DNA of 64,000 nucleotides from Chlorops oryzae (lineage: Eukaryota; Arthropoda; Insecta; Diptera; Chloropidae). The translations under genes were made by a program, and so were the position numbers. Location of the stretch: NCBI GenBank assembly GCA_020466095.1, contig CM035806.1:90886511-90950510 (forward strand), written 5' to 3'. The notes beneath the pieces were generated by a model, which was not told the DNA's origin, made no database searches, and was given only the letters and a program-made list of their open reading frames with translations. This document shows positions 40,568 to 51,645 of the stretch, one piece after another (positions within the stretch are counted from its first letter, which is position 1; each line of letters opens with the position of its first letter).

Positions 40568-43279
40568 CTCTATGTACATCAAAATCACTACATGCTGAAT
40601 TAGAGATAGAATTAAAATTTCTTAGTGTTCTGTAAACAGGAGCGTTTATGACATTTTTAGTATAGCGTATCTCTAGCTAAAAGAAGCTGTTAGAGCGAAG
40701 ATTTCTAACTGGGACATTGAAACTTATAGCAGCTTACGTCATTGGACAATAAATTCTCCTATTGATAACATCAGCAATGATAGATAAAGCATGAATCCAT
40801 CTCCTTCTTTCAAGAGCTTTTAAACCAGTTAGCGAAGTTTAAAAAGCCCAATGCAAACTTTTGAATGCCATCGATACGTAAATTTAAAGTAGCGTAACAC
40901 GGGTAACCCGTGACGGGTTCCATGTAAAGGATGCATATTCAATTCGTGATCTAACTAAGGCCATATACAAAGACTGATTCGTATTGGGATCACGAAAGTC
41001 AGAGATATAACGCCGATTAAAGGCGAGCATAGGATAAGCTTTCGGAACTATGTAATTAATATGGTGCACGAAAGAGAACTTAGCATCAAAGAGTACATTA
41101 AGGTCCTTTACCATTTCTTTTCTATTCAGTAGTGAGTTACATAAGGTATACAGAAAAAAAGTAATATTCTTAGATTTAAAAAAAAGTAATAACTGAAAAT
41201 TTTAAAAAATAAAAAATAAAATGGTTTTTAGCGCACCGTTCCCTCAAATATCATATCAATTTTAAAGTTCAAAGCATCGAAATGATTGTTAATAATTGGA
41301 AAAATTTTTAAGATCATCACCAAAAAGTAAAGCAATTTGAAAACTTAAGGGGGGAGTACACTTTGAACGTCCAAAAAGTAAGGCATTTTCGTTAATTTTT
41401 TTAAGCAATAAAACACTCAGGGAGGGCAAATATGTTATAACCCATTTATTACTCATCCTTCGAACTACAATTTGTATTTTTTTGAACTCGATTGGCGTCC
41501 CCCCGTGGCCGGTGCACCAGGTCGCGCGGGCGTCCTCGCGCGGAAGTCGGAAAAAGGCGTGAGAAAATACTCCTTCCCATGTGATCCTGGAACAGAAATC
41601 GAACAAAATCCTGATAAGTAATGAAATTCGGGTTAGAAATACGTATTCCGATTTTTTTTAAATTAATTGTTTTCAAAAGTTGTGGCCTTAGGAAAAAAAG
41701 TCCATTTTTTAACCCTAAAAATGCTTACAAAATCGTGGATTAAAAATCCATTTTTGACAAAATCGAAAATGTGGATACGTATTTTCTAAGCAGAATTTAA
41801 TTCTAAACAAGAAAAACCTAGGCGATATCCAAATTTAATAATAACTGGTTAGAGTTATTTCCCACGCCAGTTTGAAAAGCCCCGTTTCGAGATAAACGCG
41901 TTTAAAGATAAAATTTCATGTATATGTACATGGTACATGTTTATGGAAATCGCTTCGTAAAGCGGTTAGGAATATTCTGGCGGACTTGGAGTCTTTTCTA
42001 AATTAAAGTATACATCCCAAGGAACATTTTAAGCCAAAAAAAAAAAATAAATTTTTTTTGAAAAATCAAAGTGTATCCCCCCTTAAATACATTTGAGATA
42101 TTATTAATGAATAAAATGAACGAAAATGGTCCCAATACACTCCCATGAGGCACTCCGGAAGTTTCTCGAAGAGGACAAGACAGCTCGTAATCAATTTTAT
42201 TCGAGTGAAATCCCAACAATTCTAGTTTATAAATAAGAAGCGCATTGGGTACTTTGTCAAATGCTTTGGAAAAATCTGTATAGATGACATCAACTTGTGA
42301 GTTTTTCATTAACGCCGCTATACAATACTCCGAAAAGATTGTAAGATTTGTAACTGTTAAACGACCAGGCACAAACCCATGCTGGACTGAAGTTACATGA
42401 CTTTTTACTGGGAAAAATATATTTTCTTTGACAGTACCTGCGAACACTTTACTTACAGTCGAAAGTTTTGATATAGGCCGATTGAAAGAAATATCAGATT
42501 TATTACCTGATTCAAAACCCGGATTAATAAATCCAAATTTTCAATCTGAGATAAATAACCCAGATAACAACGATTTATTAAAAATTATCTGCAAAGGCTT
42601 AATAAGCGAGGCACTTCTTAACATAAAGCTACAAAATCCATCAAAGTCAAGTTTTCACGAATTGTTTAATCAAGCAATTCCATTTCCAATATCATTTTCA
42701 GATAGACTAAAGCCACCAAAATTAACATTTGTATTACAGGTGCAAGGATATAAATCCAAAAAATTTTGACTCCGGGTTAGGTAAAAATTGGCCGAGTTTT
42801 GAAGAGAATTAGAGGGTTTATTTTTTAAGAACATGAATGCCAGAAAGTTTCTACTCTTACTTTTTGAATTTATAAATTGCGAGAAATCTTTTGGGTTCGT
42901 TTTAATATTAGTCTTAAGACTAGCAAAATATTTTCTAAAAATAAATTTATTAAACAACTTAAATTCCCTTATATAATAGCCAACATTTTTGCAAGTAAGC
43001 ACCAAGTCCAGAAGCCGACTCAACTGATTAAAGCAAGAGTTTATCTGCAGCAAGACCATATTAGAGAAACTATCAAAAAAATTAGATTCAATACCAGATC
43101 TTACATTTAGTGGATTGAGAGAAGAGTAATAAGAAATCTCCATTCTAAGTTAGAGAGATTGAAATCTCCGAGCACTTAGAAATGATCATGCTTTACATGG
43201 TGCATTGCAATGAAGGAGATGTTCAAAGGCACGTAGGAAACAGAGATAAAAGTTGAATTTCTTTTGCCTTGAATCGACA
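40568..43279 (-). pseudogene. LINE copy B: endonuclease C-terminus, reverse transcriptase and 3' UTR
   Basis: Minus strand, starting at the hAT-2 end (CTCTATGTACATC, same as 37944 in copy A). From 5' to 3': endonuclease end ISVSYVPLNISFIA and VLGDFNLSNLEW (near 43270-43140), a linker with NPKDFSQFINSKSKSRNF, RT QHGFVPGRLTVTNL, palm A DVIYTDFSKAFDKV, palm B SGVPHGSVLGPFSFILFI, then the MITE insertion, palm C remnants, and DLNVLFDAKFSFVHHINYI with LYMALVRSRIEYASFTWNP. Stops and shifts are scattered. It is the same family as copy A and probably the same insertion as the ORF1/endonuclease piece at 44199-45512. Confidence 0.85.
41349..42082. mobile_element. 734-bp MITE with TTAA target duplication (piggyBac-like)
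   Basis: The ends GGGGGGAGTACACTTTGA and TCAAAGTGTATCCCCCC are inverted repeats (one extra base in the left one). TTAA flanks it at 41345-41348 and 42083-42086. The homologous LINE copy A reads ...GAAAACTTAAATACATTTG (38708-38727), the exact empty site. It has no transposase and no conserved frame. The TTAA duplication is characteristic of the piggyBac superfamily. Confidence 0.93.
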
Positions 43280-44198
43280 CACACAGAGAAAACGATACCA
43301 CATCAAATGGAAGAAAAACAACAAGATTTCTTTATGGTTTTTATCCAAGAAGATTTGTCTTATTGAAACCAAAGAGGAAAAACTGATTGTTTATTTTAAC
43401 GAAAAATTAAACGAAAAGTTAAGGCGATAACTTATAATTTTGGTATGAATTTGTGTAAAAAAAAAAAAACAGTTCGGCGGGTTCGATCATTGCTCCTGCG
43501 AGCGTATGTTTTTTTTAAATTTATTTATTTTTTTGTTAAGGAAGTACAAAATTTCACATTAACATTATTTAAAATCTGAGAAATAAAAGAATTAACAAAT
43601 CTTTTTATGCTTGAAAATTTTTAAAAGGAAGGCCGCGACGATTTGGAATGCGCGACATCAAAGCAACTTATTTATTTATTGGTTGGGAACAAACGTACTT
43701 TCTGATCCCCGTATTTTTTTTTTTTTTTTAGAAATTTAATATCGTGTTTATATTCTCCATTTTTCCACAAATTCTTTTGCCTACGGCAGGGTTCGTTCTC
43801 GGACCTTCCAGAAAAAAAAGTCAAGTATCCTGAGATATGCTTTTGGCTTGCTAGATTGACTATATCATATACTTTTTTAAATCATTAAGTCTTGCTTTTG
43901 ATATTAAAAAGGCGTTTTCTTAAAGCGATTGTCTTCCAATAAGGATATCTTACCAAAACGTCATTTTAGAAAAAATTTCACATTGTTTGATTGATGTCTT
44001 CAACTAAAATAATAAGATATTCATATCAAATATATGAGGATATCCGTTAAAATGTTTCAATACGGTTTTCTTTATGCATTCAAAGAGTTCTCTTTATGGA
44101 AAAAGCATACTATTCACATGGTTTGAGGAGATTTCTCTATTAAATCGCTCAATAAGGGGATCTCATAGATTAAATGTGGTCATACTTGTCTGTGTGTA
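43280..44198. mobile_element. Candidate ~920-bp MITE splitting the LINE endonuclease
   Basis: The LINE endonuclease breaks at ...CGACACA (43279) and resumes beyond 44198. The inserted block has imperfect inverted ends: CACACAGAGAAAACGATACC on the left, and CACACAGACAAGTATGACC when the right end is reverse-complemented, with further CACAT...AAAT similarity. No target duplication is clear because the flanks are CA-rich. There is no coding sequence inside. T and A runs lie at 43458-43469 and 43708-43730. Confidence 0.5.
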
Positions 44199-45512
44199 CA
44201 AATTTGATCCAGAATTAAGTCAGAGTTTTGGAAAATCATAAGTTTAGCAACACAGATCCGTTTGAACAAGATAAAAACTCCACCACCATGGCAACGGATC
44301 ATTTAACTTTCACCAGGATCTTAACGAAATAAACTATATAAATTGAGATCAAAAAACTCTTCATTACAGAAATGACTGTTTTACCACATCTCAGTTATAA
44401 CAGTAACATCAAATTCAGAGTGGGAAGTAGCAGAAAAATTTTCGTTAGATATCTTTCTCATTCCACTAATATTTTGATAATAAATCTTTAAAGATGTTGA
44501 CGGGGAATCATAATTGACTTTTAAGCATCCAGAGGCTGACTCCCTTCCTTTGTGAAAAGCCGCAACGGGTGCACTCTATCTTCAGCAGGCCACAATTGAG
44601 TATCTATATTTTATCATAAAATGCAGACGATACAACACGTTTACAATAAATTCTCCTTCGAGATTCAATATTACAGTCTTTCTTAATGAATTTGAAACAA
44701 GAAAGTTGAGCTTTATCATTACGAGTATGCTTAGCAACATAATCTATTCTATAACTTTTAGAAACAGAAGGCTAAAACGACGATAGGTTCAACCACTTCT
44801 TGCGTATTACAAGAGTAAGTTCGTTGCTATTGTTTGATCTACCAATAGTTGTTTTTCTATTGCGATTTTTTCCACCAACAATAACCAAGTCAGAACTTTG
44901 ATTATTATTTGACAACAAAGAGGGAGCATGTTTCGAACCAGTTTTAGTTGCTGCGAACTGCGCCAGAGTACAATGATCATTTCGGATTGGCGAACAAGTA
45001 GAATCAGTGATAAGAAGAGACATTGGAAGTTGATTAAGAGAAGAATTGTTGGTAGAGGGAAGAGAAGGAGCAGTGGTATTTCTCATATTACCACTTGTAG
45101 GTAGTTGTTCTTTAATTGCTGGTGTAGCCTTGCTCACTGCACTCCTTTTTGATGAAGAATTTTCAGAAGCTTCTACTTTAGTCTAAGAGCGAGTAACTTT
45201 AGCATTATATGCAATCCGAGAGCGATTTTTTGATGATCATTGATTATACTTTTTAAAGAAGAATAATTTGTAATTAAGTCCACCGAGCAGGTCTTGCAAT
45301 CATTGGAAACCAGAACCACTTTGGGATTTAAAAAAAAAAATGATTTTTAGTGCATTGCTATCAGTTAAATTAGCACAGGTTGACTGATAATTAGATATAC
45401 AATTAAAACACGACAAATCAACGCTCTCAGTACGACAAGCAACACAGCGAGATGCCATAGCCAATAGATCTCGATCACTGAGTAAGGTGAACTGAACTGA
45501 GTATTGATGCAA
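44199..45512 (-). pseudogene. LINE ORF1 (zinc-finger protein) and endonuclease N-terminus
   Basis: Minus strand. ORF1 begins around 45512-45460 with MASRCVACRTESVDLSC and CISNYQSTCANL, a PHD/FYVE-like Cys-rich finger common in ORF1 of insect APE-type LINEs. A low-complexity Ser/Asn/Thr region follows (45137-44830), then a basic LVIVGGKNRNRKTTIGR and KKWLNLSSF segment. ORF2 starts near 44515 with SLKIYYQNISGMRKIS and FDVTVITEMW, the first motifs of an APE endonuclease (which nicks target DNA), then GGGVFI. Multiple stops are present. It joins copy B across the candidate MITE. Confidence 0.75.
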
Positions 45513-46210
45513 TATGAGGAGTACCCCAAGGTATCAATTTGGATCCGCTACATTTTTTCATCTTCACATTTGACTTGCCGGATATTATTCTTGAAACCCA
45601 AGTACTCATGTTTGCAAATGATGTTAAGCTTTTCAAGACAAATTGTTTCCGATAGTGGCAAACTTCAAGAAAATTTTCAAAGGCTTTCGGAGTCGTGCTA
45701 CTTTTACTTTCTGCCCTTTAGCCTTAATAAATTCAAATTGATGACTTTTAGCGGCAGACAGTCTTTCTTTATGATCTAAAAAATTTTCAACGTTGAATAA
45801 GAAAAAGTATCACATCTTCGGGGTCTTGGCTTTTACTAGAATCTTAGCTTTAGTTTGATTCTCACATTCAAATAATTGTAAATAAATCTACAAGTTTACT
45901 TGGATGTGTTAAGCGTTGGGCGAAGAAGTTCACGGATCTTAATGTTACAAGGCTGTTTTATGCGTCACTTGTAAGACCCATTTTTTGAGTATTATTTGCC
46001 ATCCCGGAGTTCTGAAAGATTTATATGTTGATATATGTATCGGTTTAGAAACCATTTCTGCGGTTTGCGTTGCGTATTGATCACTCTTCGCATCATACTC
46101 AACTTTATGATAGTCGATTCTAATTGATAAACCTTCCGACTATGTCCAGCCGCAGGATTTCTGCAAATGTGGCCTTTCTTCGCAAAGTGATAATAGGATT
46201 TTCGACTCTC
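45505..46210 (+). pseudogene. Second LINE family, reverse transcriptase fragment
   Basis: Plus strand, opposite to the preceding LINE. RT palm B appears as RGVPQGINLDPLHF (45517), palm C as LMFANDVKLF (45606, where ADD is expected), and further on SLNKFKLMTFSG and a degenerate LVRPIFEYYLPSRSSE-like region near 45970-46020. Frames are broken many times. It is not the same family as LINE copies A and B. Confidence 0.65.
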
Positions 46211-47453
46211 ATAATTTGCTGACGCGAGTCCCTTTGTGTGCGCCGAAAAGACTTCCCGTCATTATATCCCAATTAGGTTATAGTGTTGCCAAGTAAAACA
46301 GAAACTATTTGGAGTTGTTTGCAGAGACTTCAACTCATTGCTTGAGGCCAAATATATTTTTGACTCTCCTGAAACTATTAAGCGTAAAATCGTATATCTT
46401 ACAACTCATTTCAGAGTTAAATTGTTTATAATCATGTCGGAGCTGATAAATTGAATTGTCTTGTAGCTAAGTATTATAAACTGTAACCCAATAAAATCTA
46501 CATCAACCTGTGTTTTGCAAGGATACTAGTATTTACAAGTTATACTGGCATTGGATATTAGAAGCCTTCTTTTTCTCTTCGTTTTAACAATAATACAAAT
46601 GCTTTCTAGGATTTAAAAATCGTTTTGGTTTTACTTAGACATTGGTGTTTAAACATTCAAAATTCTCTTTTTAAATCTTCTTCTTGATTTCAGTCAAAAA
46701 CATAAACTATAGATCCATCTTTTACTTCCATTTTGATCATATGGAAAGTTTCGCTTTCGAACGGGGAAACCTAAATAAGGCTTTCGATAAAATGTTCACA
46801 CCCGAGTTCGAACATGCAGGCATAACTTCGATTTGATCTTATGCAAAAATCGGATTTGACTAGGAAAAATGCCGTTGCAGAAGGCCGTTTTTGGTAAATT
46901 GTCTCTTATACCCGAAATTCAAAAGGGACTTGAACGATAGTTTGGTAGTTATGCTGCCTTTCCAGCCATAAACATTCTCTCAAAAAATTGGTCTTGATCG
47001 GTCCATTATTAAGGTTGCTTCCAGTACTAGGGTCGTTAGCGTAGCAAAGACCGATTTTCAGAACTTAAACAAAAGTCAGTATATTATGCCACTTGTGCGT
47101 TTTAAAGGCTGTTGAATTTTCTTGTTAGTGCTCTTGTTTTTTATGCGCCGTTTAGAAATTAATTAAACATATATATCTGTGTCAGGTATTCTAATGTCCG
47201 GCTCGCCTAACTTATATAATAATAAGAGGTTCCTTTGAATATCTCGTGTAGTTAAGAATAGTAGTTCTTAAGTTTTGGCTGTTTTTGTATGAATAAAAAA
47301 TAGTATTTTTCTAGCGCTGGCGCTAGTGCGGCATCATTAGATTTTGCATACGTAGGATCTGAAAGACCAAATTAGACAAACTTTTTCGACATTAATTTTG
47401 CAGCCACCGTTTTAAATCAATAAGAAAATATATATAATATTCAGAACACTTAC
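46211..47453. other. Non-coding; probably intron next to the receptor exon
   Basis: The stretch starts after the LINE fragment. I found no conserved frame, repeat pair or RNA gene in it. It ends at the splice donor of the exon at 47454, and would be intron sequence of that minus-strand gene. Confidence 0.5.
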
Positions 47454-47618
47454 CGGTATATAAGGATTATCGTCTATAGAACTGAGGCTAGTGTGCTCTA
47501 TCTTTTTCATTTGCTGAACTGTTTCCTCAAATCGCTGACTTTCTACATCCACAAGACGAAAAGCAGTTATGTTGACGCCATTGTATTTGAAGTCCTCTAA
47601 GTCAAATGTTTGGATGTC
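47454..47618 (-). CDS. Internal exon of an ionotropic glutamate receptor (kainate-type, amino-terminal domain)
   Basis: Minus strand, 165 bp = 55 codons, phase 0 at both ends. The acceptor CTGCTCATAG lies immediately before 47618 and the donor GTAAGTG immediately after 47454. The translation contains DLEDFKYNGVNITAFRLVD, a well-conserved segment of the amino-terminal (LIVBP-like) domain of insect kainate-type glutamate receptors, followed by a charged helix (QRFEETVQQMKKIEH) and a DDNPYIP end. These receptors are ligand-gated cation channels at synapses. The domain makes subunit contacts and does not bind glutamate itself. No neighbouring exon was found. The exon is intact with good splice sites, so it probably belongs to a live gene with very long introns. 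The exact paralogue is undetermined. Confidence 0.85.
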
Positions 47619-49959
47619 CTATGAGCAGAGGAAAACCATTTTTAGTTGGGTACATTTTCAAATTATCTAAGGCCTAGCAAATTGCACACAACTGCAACAG
47701 TAGAAAAATTTCAGATGACTTTATTGTTTAAAACATCATTGTTCTTTTCCCCAAAGAAAGCAAACGAAGACTTGTTTTTGCCAAGTGTGTTTTTGCCAAG
47801 TGCGTTTTTGCCTAGTACGTGTTTGGCCCAATTCAAAAAAAAATTGTTTCTACTTAAGAGGTCCTAGGCACCAAATAAGTATTGAAACTTCGGTCTTATC
47901 ATCACCGAACTCTTAAAAATCATAACATAAATTATAATACTTAAAGATAACCGTTTATAATATTAATGCACTGTTCCATATCTTCCATTACCACTGTCTA
48001 ACAACAAAAGCAAAAACATAAACAAAAACCATGAACAAAAAAACACATTGATCCGCATCAGAGCTAACTGAAATATTACAGGTACTCTTTGAGTCCCGAC
48101 TCTCTGCCTCAACGCTAAATTTTGCAAGTTAAGAGCAATTCATGCTCTTTCTCATTCTACGAGCTCTACGAAGAGCTTTCAGCAAATCTGAGCACTGTGC
48201 AAGAAAAGGCATCGAAAATAATTGAAGCTGAGGTAATTGAACACAAAAAAGAGGTTATTGTTTGCAGAGCAAGGTGCGTGGCCTGGGAGTGAGCCAACGC
48301 GCTAAAATCAAATATGAGCTGATCGCAGGAACTACAAATCGTCTGTCAATAAGCTCAGAGTGAACGGAATTCGTTCGGCTTCATCGGATGCTATGATCTT
48401 CGGCATACTCGCGAGTCAAAACGATAACTTAAGGAGCATGTTTGAGAGTATTTGCCTCTCCATACCTCCGACTGCGCCGATTGTTAAAGACGTCTTCAGA
48501 TTTTAATCTAGTTCGTCAAAACCCAACGCAGTGGTAACCGTCAAGCTCTACTGAAAATCTGATATTAACGTGACTGTCTACTTTTGCCGTTGCTACGCAA
48601 AGAAATTTGAGAAAAACAGAGAAAAGTGGGAAAAAGGGGTGAGCAATTTGTGACCCGAGCTGCAAAAAATTTATTCGATTCTTTTTCGAAATTCTTTTTC
48701 TCGCTTTTCGTCTTTGCGTTTGTGAAAACTCAATACCTATTCGGGAAAGTCTGCTCTCGAGCGAAAAAACCAAGCGGCGCAGCTCAAACTGCAGCTTTAT
48801 GAAAAGCTTGTTTGAATTTACATGCAAGTGACATACGTCCAACCGTACTGTGCCCTGTTTACTCGACGACCAATCCATAAGCAGCCCTTTTCCAGTCTCA
48901 GCGTCTCTCTGGCTAAAAAACCAGCCACCGGTCAGCAGCAGCAGCATCATAGCCTACCGCCAGCAATTAGTCCAGGCACGTGGTTTTTATCATACATCAA
49001 TTGGTGGCATTGAAAAACTTATCGAAATATCTTGTGCGAAATAAAAGGCAGTCCCTCTGTGTTTGGCGAGATTTTATCGGATAAATCATATTTTTATATT
49101 TGACAGCTAAGTACTCATGTTCGTAAACTTCTTCACAGCGCGGTAAAGTGAAAAATAAGAAAAGTTTACACAATGTATTCACTATCGGTGGCATTGTCAT
49201 GTCGGCCGCCGGCTTATCATGTTCAAACGGAAAATAATCTGCACAAAGTCACTGCTAAGGCTACGCATTTGACTAAATGCTTACTTCACTTATCTCTTTT
49301 CTTACTATTCTCTTGAATTTTTAAAAGTGCTTTGTGTGGTTAGTGAAATAGTGTTTAAAAAGTATTAGTGCAAACTCTGCTACCCTTCTATCATTTCTTC
49401 AATACATCCGAAGGTTTTGTTGTGTGTGGAACAAAATAAGGACACATTCAACGCTTTCCTTTTGATTTATAATGATCTTTATTTAACCGGTTTGTACATT
49501 TTCTTATGGTGTCGGTTATATTACAACTGAACTTTTTTAATTGCAAATATAAAATTTCAACTTAAAAATATGCTTAAAATTACTTAATTGATTCATAATA
49601 GAAGTTGAGCCCACTAGAATTGATGACACAACGGTCGAATTCCGCCGATCCGAGCGCATCACCAGCAAACAAATACCAGCATAAAATTTTTCTGCCATTG
49701 TTAGGTGGTGACTGCGTCAAGCATAATTGGAAACCTCTGTTCCGGATCGACTCAAAAGAAGAATGGAATGTTGGGGAACGCAGGAAGACAAATTAACTGC
49801 AGCATCGGCATTTCCATAAATCTAAATATTCCCACATTGTGACATGAGGCCAGGATTTTTAAAAATTAATTATAATCACGTCCAAGGGATATTTGCCGAG
49901 GTTGCATTCTTGTAAGCTGTTGACTTAAAAGGCACTTGATAAAAGATTCGTCCACAAAA
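47619..49959. other. Non-coding stretch, probably intronic; no gene recognised
   Basis: It contains a three-unit 16-bp repeat (TTTTTGCCAAGTGYG, about 47776-47825) and several short frames. The longest, 48516-48950 minus (144 codons), matches nothing I know, has biased low-complexity segments and lacks splice context. No transposon ends were identified. Confidence 0.45.
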
Positions 49960-50238
49960 ACTAGATTCCAAGCGACGTACAGTTAGGCCTGCCGGCAAGC
50001 AGGCAGCAATAGCGTAATTCGAATCGCACAGTTTTCATAAAAAAATAAAACAAATAAACTGCCAAATAGGGGTCAATGTTTGTCGGCACGACTCCGTCCG
50101 ACTTGGAAAGCCCAGGCAAGAGAGAATTCTGCCGATGTTGCATTCCCACGTTCAGCACATAGGCTGATCGTTTTTCCAAGTCACGTTGGCCCAATTTATG
50201 TGCGCCGTCGCGGCCAGCAAGCCGTCGAGGGCTCAGTC

Positions 50239-50277
50239 GCGTTAGGAAATTGTAAAGGAAAATAAAATTCCTAACGC
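50239..50277. repeat. Hairpin GCGTTAGGAA...TTCCTAACGC
   Basis: A 12-base stem (GCGTTAGGAATT, with one extra A in the left arm) around a 14-base loop, directly before the 98-bp array. It could form a stable RNA or cruciform structure; function unknown. Confidence 0.6.
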
Positions 50278-50328
50278 AGAGAGTCGATTTTTGTTTTTGA
50301 AGCCGCGATGAACTGTCGGTTCACTGGT

Positions 50329-50765
50329 TCTAATTTTGAAAAATTGAAGTTTAAGAGGAAAATTGTGATCGCTTGCGTTCCAAATTTGAAAAAGAAGGAA
50401 AATAAGGACAAGAAAAATTTGGATCACTTGTGTTTGAAAAATTGAAGTTCAAAAGGAAAATTGTTATCGCTTGCGGTCCAAATTTGAAAAAAAAAGAAAA
50501 TAAAGATAAGAAAAATTTTGATCACTTGTGTTTAAAAAATTTGAAGTTTAAAAGGAAAATTGTGATCGCTTGCGTTCCAAATTTGAAAAAAAGAAAAATA
50601 AGGATAAGAAAAATTTTGATCACTTGTGTTTGAAAAATTGAAGTTTAAAAGGAAAATTGTGATCGCTTACGTTCCAAATTTTGAAAAAAAGGAAAATAAG
50701 GATAAGAAAATTTTTGATCACTTGTGTTTTTAAATTGAAAAGAAAATGGAAAATAACGATATGGA
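50329..50765 (+). repeat. Tandem array, 98-99 bp period, about 4.5 units
   Basis: TTGAAGTT recurs at about 50344, 50442, 50541 and 50638. Each unit continues with GGAAAATTGTGATCGCTTGC, TTCCAAATTTGAAAAA and TTTTGATCACTTGTGTTT. Units are ~93% alike. The array lacks the dyad repeats and unique spacers of a CRISPR array. Confidence 0.93.
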
Positions 50766-50849
50766 AAATTGTGACTGCTTGTGGATAAAAGGACAGTCGT
50801 AAAGTTAAAAAAGAGAGAGTTAGAAAAATAAGGGCTACAATTTAGTGAA

Positions 50850-51110
50850 GAACATTGTGAAGTGAGCAAAGGCAGTCCTCACTAAAGGACTGGCTTTGAC
50901 TAAAAAAAAATAAATAAGAATCAGAACTGTGAGCGAAGCAGTCCTCATTAAAGGATTGACTTTGACAAAAAATAAAAAAATAATAATTAAATTGTGAGCG
51001 AAGCAGTCCTCATTAAAGGACTGAGTTTGACAAAAAATAAAAAAGTAATATTTAAATTGTGAGGGAAGCAGTCCTGATTAAAGGACTGACTTTGACAATA
51101 AAAAAAAATA
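50850..51110 (+). repeat. Tandem array, 65-66 bp period, four units
   Basis: GCAGTCCT starts at 50872, 50938, 51003 and 51068. Each unit has GTGAGCGAAGCAGTCCTCAT, TAAAGGACTGACTTTGACAA and an A-rich tail. The unit contains the short dyad AGTCCT...AGGACT. Confidence 0.93.
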
Positions 51111-51241
51111 TATATATATATAATAAAAAATAGTAATAATAGTTCATCACGTTTTATTTGACTCCCAAGCGGAGCCGAGGAAGAATAACGTTCCACCTTT
51201 TCATACAGTAAAAGAGAAAAAAGGAAGGAAGAACGTTACAC

Positions 51242-51253
51242 TGGCGCAGCCGG
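51242..51253 (+). promoter_or_regulatory. Gypsy-type primer binding site
   Basis: TGGCGCAGCCGG directly follows a CA-ending sequence. Errantiviruses of the 17.6/297 group use a tRNA-Ser primer site beginning TGGCGCAGTCGG, one base different. It supports reading the sequence to the right (51254-51645 and 58864 on) as the inside of gypsy-2. Confidence 0.6.
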
Positions 51254-51645
51254 ATTTCCGAACCTGGTCAAATATGATAAGTCTTAAATAATCACTCCAA
51301 ATTGGTGGTTTGTTTATTATTTCATTTGCGAAAAAAAAAATAATAATTGGCACTTAGGTATGACGAACTAAGTGGCCTGTAATAGCGTCAAAGTATTTTT
51401 TTTTTCTTAGTGCATTTTGGTCAACCGGTTGAGTGGATACGTATTCCTTTCTTCTTCAAGGGGTAAAGGAGCGGGTATTCTACTTATCTGGGAAAGTTAT
51501 AAGCGGTTATCGTCTTCAATTTAAACATACTTATATCTATACAAGCTTTTGGTGATCGAAATGTTGAAGTTGGTTATGTAGTAACCTCGCCCATTAAGGC
51601 GTGGCCCTATGTAAGAATTGAACAAGAAAATCACTGCAGGAGCAG
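51254..51645 (+). other. gypsy-2 leader up to the BEL-3 insertion
   Basis: Non-coding for most of its length. Near its end one frame (AWPYVRIEQENHCRSS) continues in phase across the BEL-3 target site into 58864 (SIEEECIEEIRFQN), which may be the beginning of a degenerate gag. The 5-base site AGCAG is at 51641-51645. Confidence 0.4.

Larger units (their letters stand above)
49960..51241 (+). mobile_element. Possible 5' LTR region of gypsy-2, expanded by tandem arrays
   Basis: The block ends in GTTACAC, directly before a gypsy-type primer site (51242), as an LTR should. It contains a hairpin at 50239-50277, a 98-bp array and a 65-bp array. The left boundary is not known and no second LTR was found, so its extent is a guess; 49960 marks only where the sequence character changes. 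Confidence 0.3.

Noticed and set aside
43470..43500. tRNA-like B box (GGTTCGATCATTGC) and a second at 43790 (GGTTCGTTCTCGG)
   Set aside because: No A box or cloverleaf could be assembled at the right distance. Possible SINE remnants but not supported.
43738..43830. Possible SINE
   Set aside because: No A/B box pair, poly-A tail plus target duplication, or second copy in the window.
48516..48950. 144-codon minus-strand frame
   Set aside because: No recognisable domain, no splice context or neighbouring coding sequence. Open by chance is more likely.
50329..51110. Possible CRISPR-like array
   Set aside because: Units are contiguous with no unique spacers, the periods are 98 and 65 bp, and the sequence is eukaryotic.
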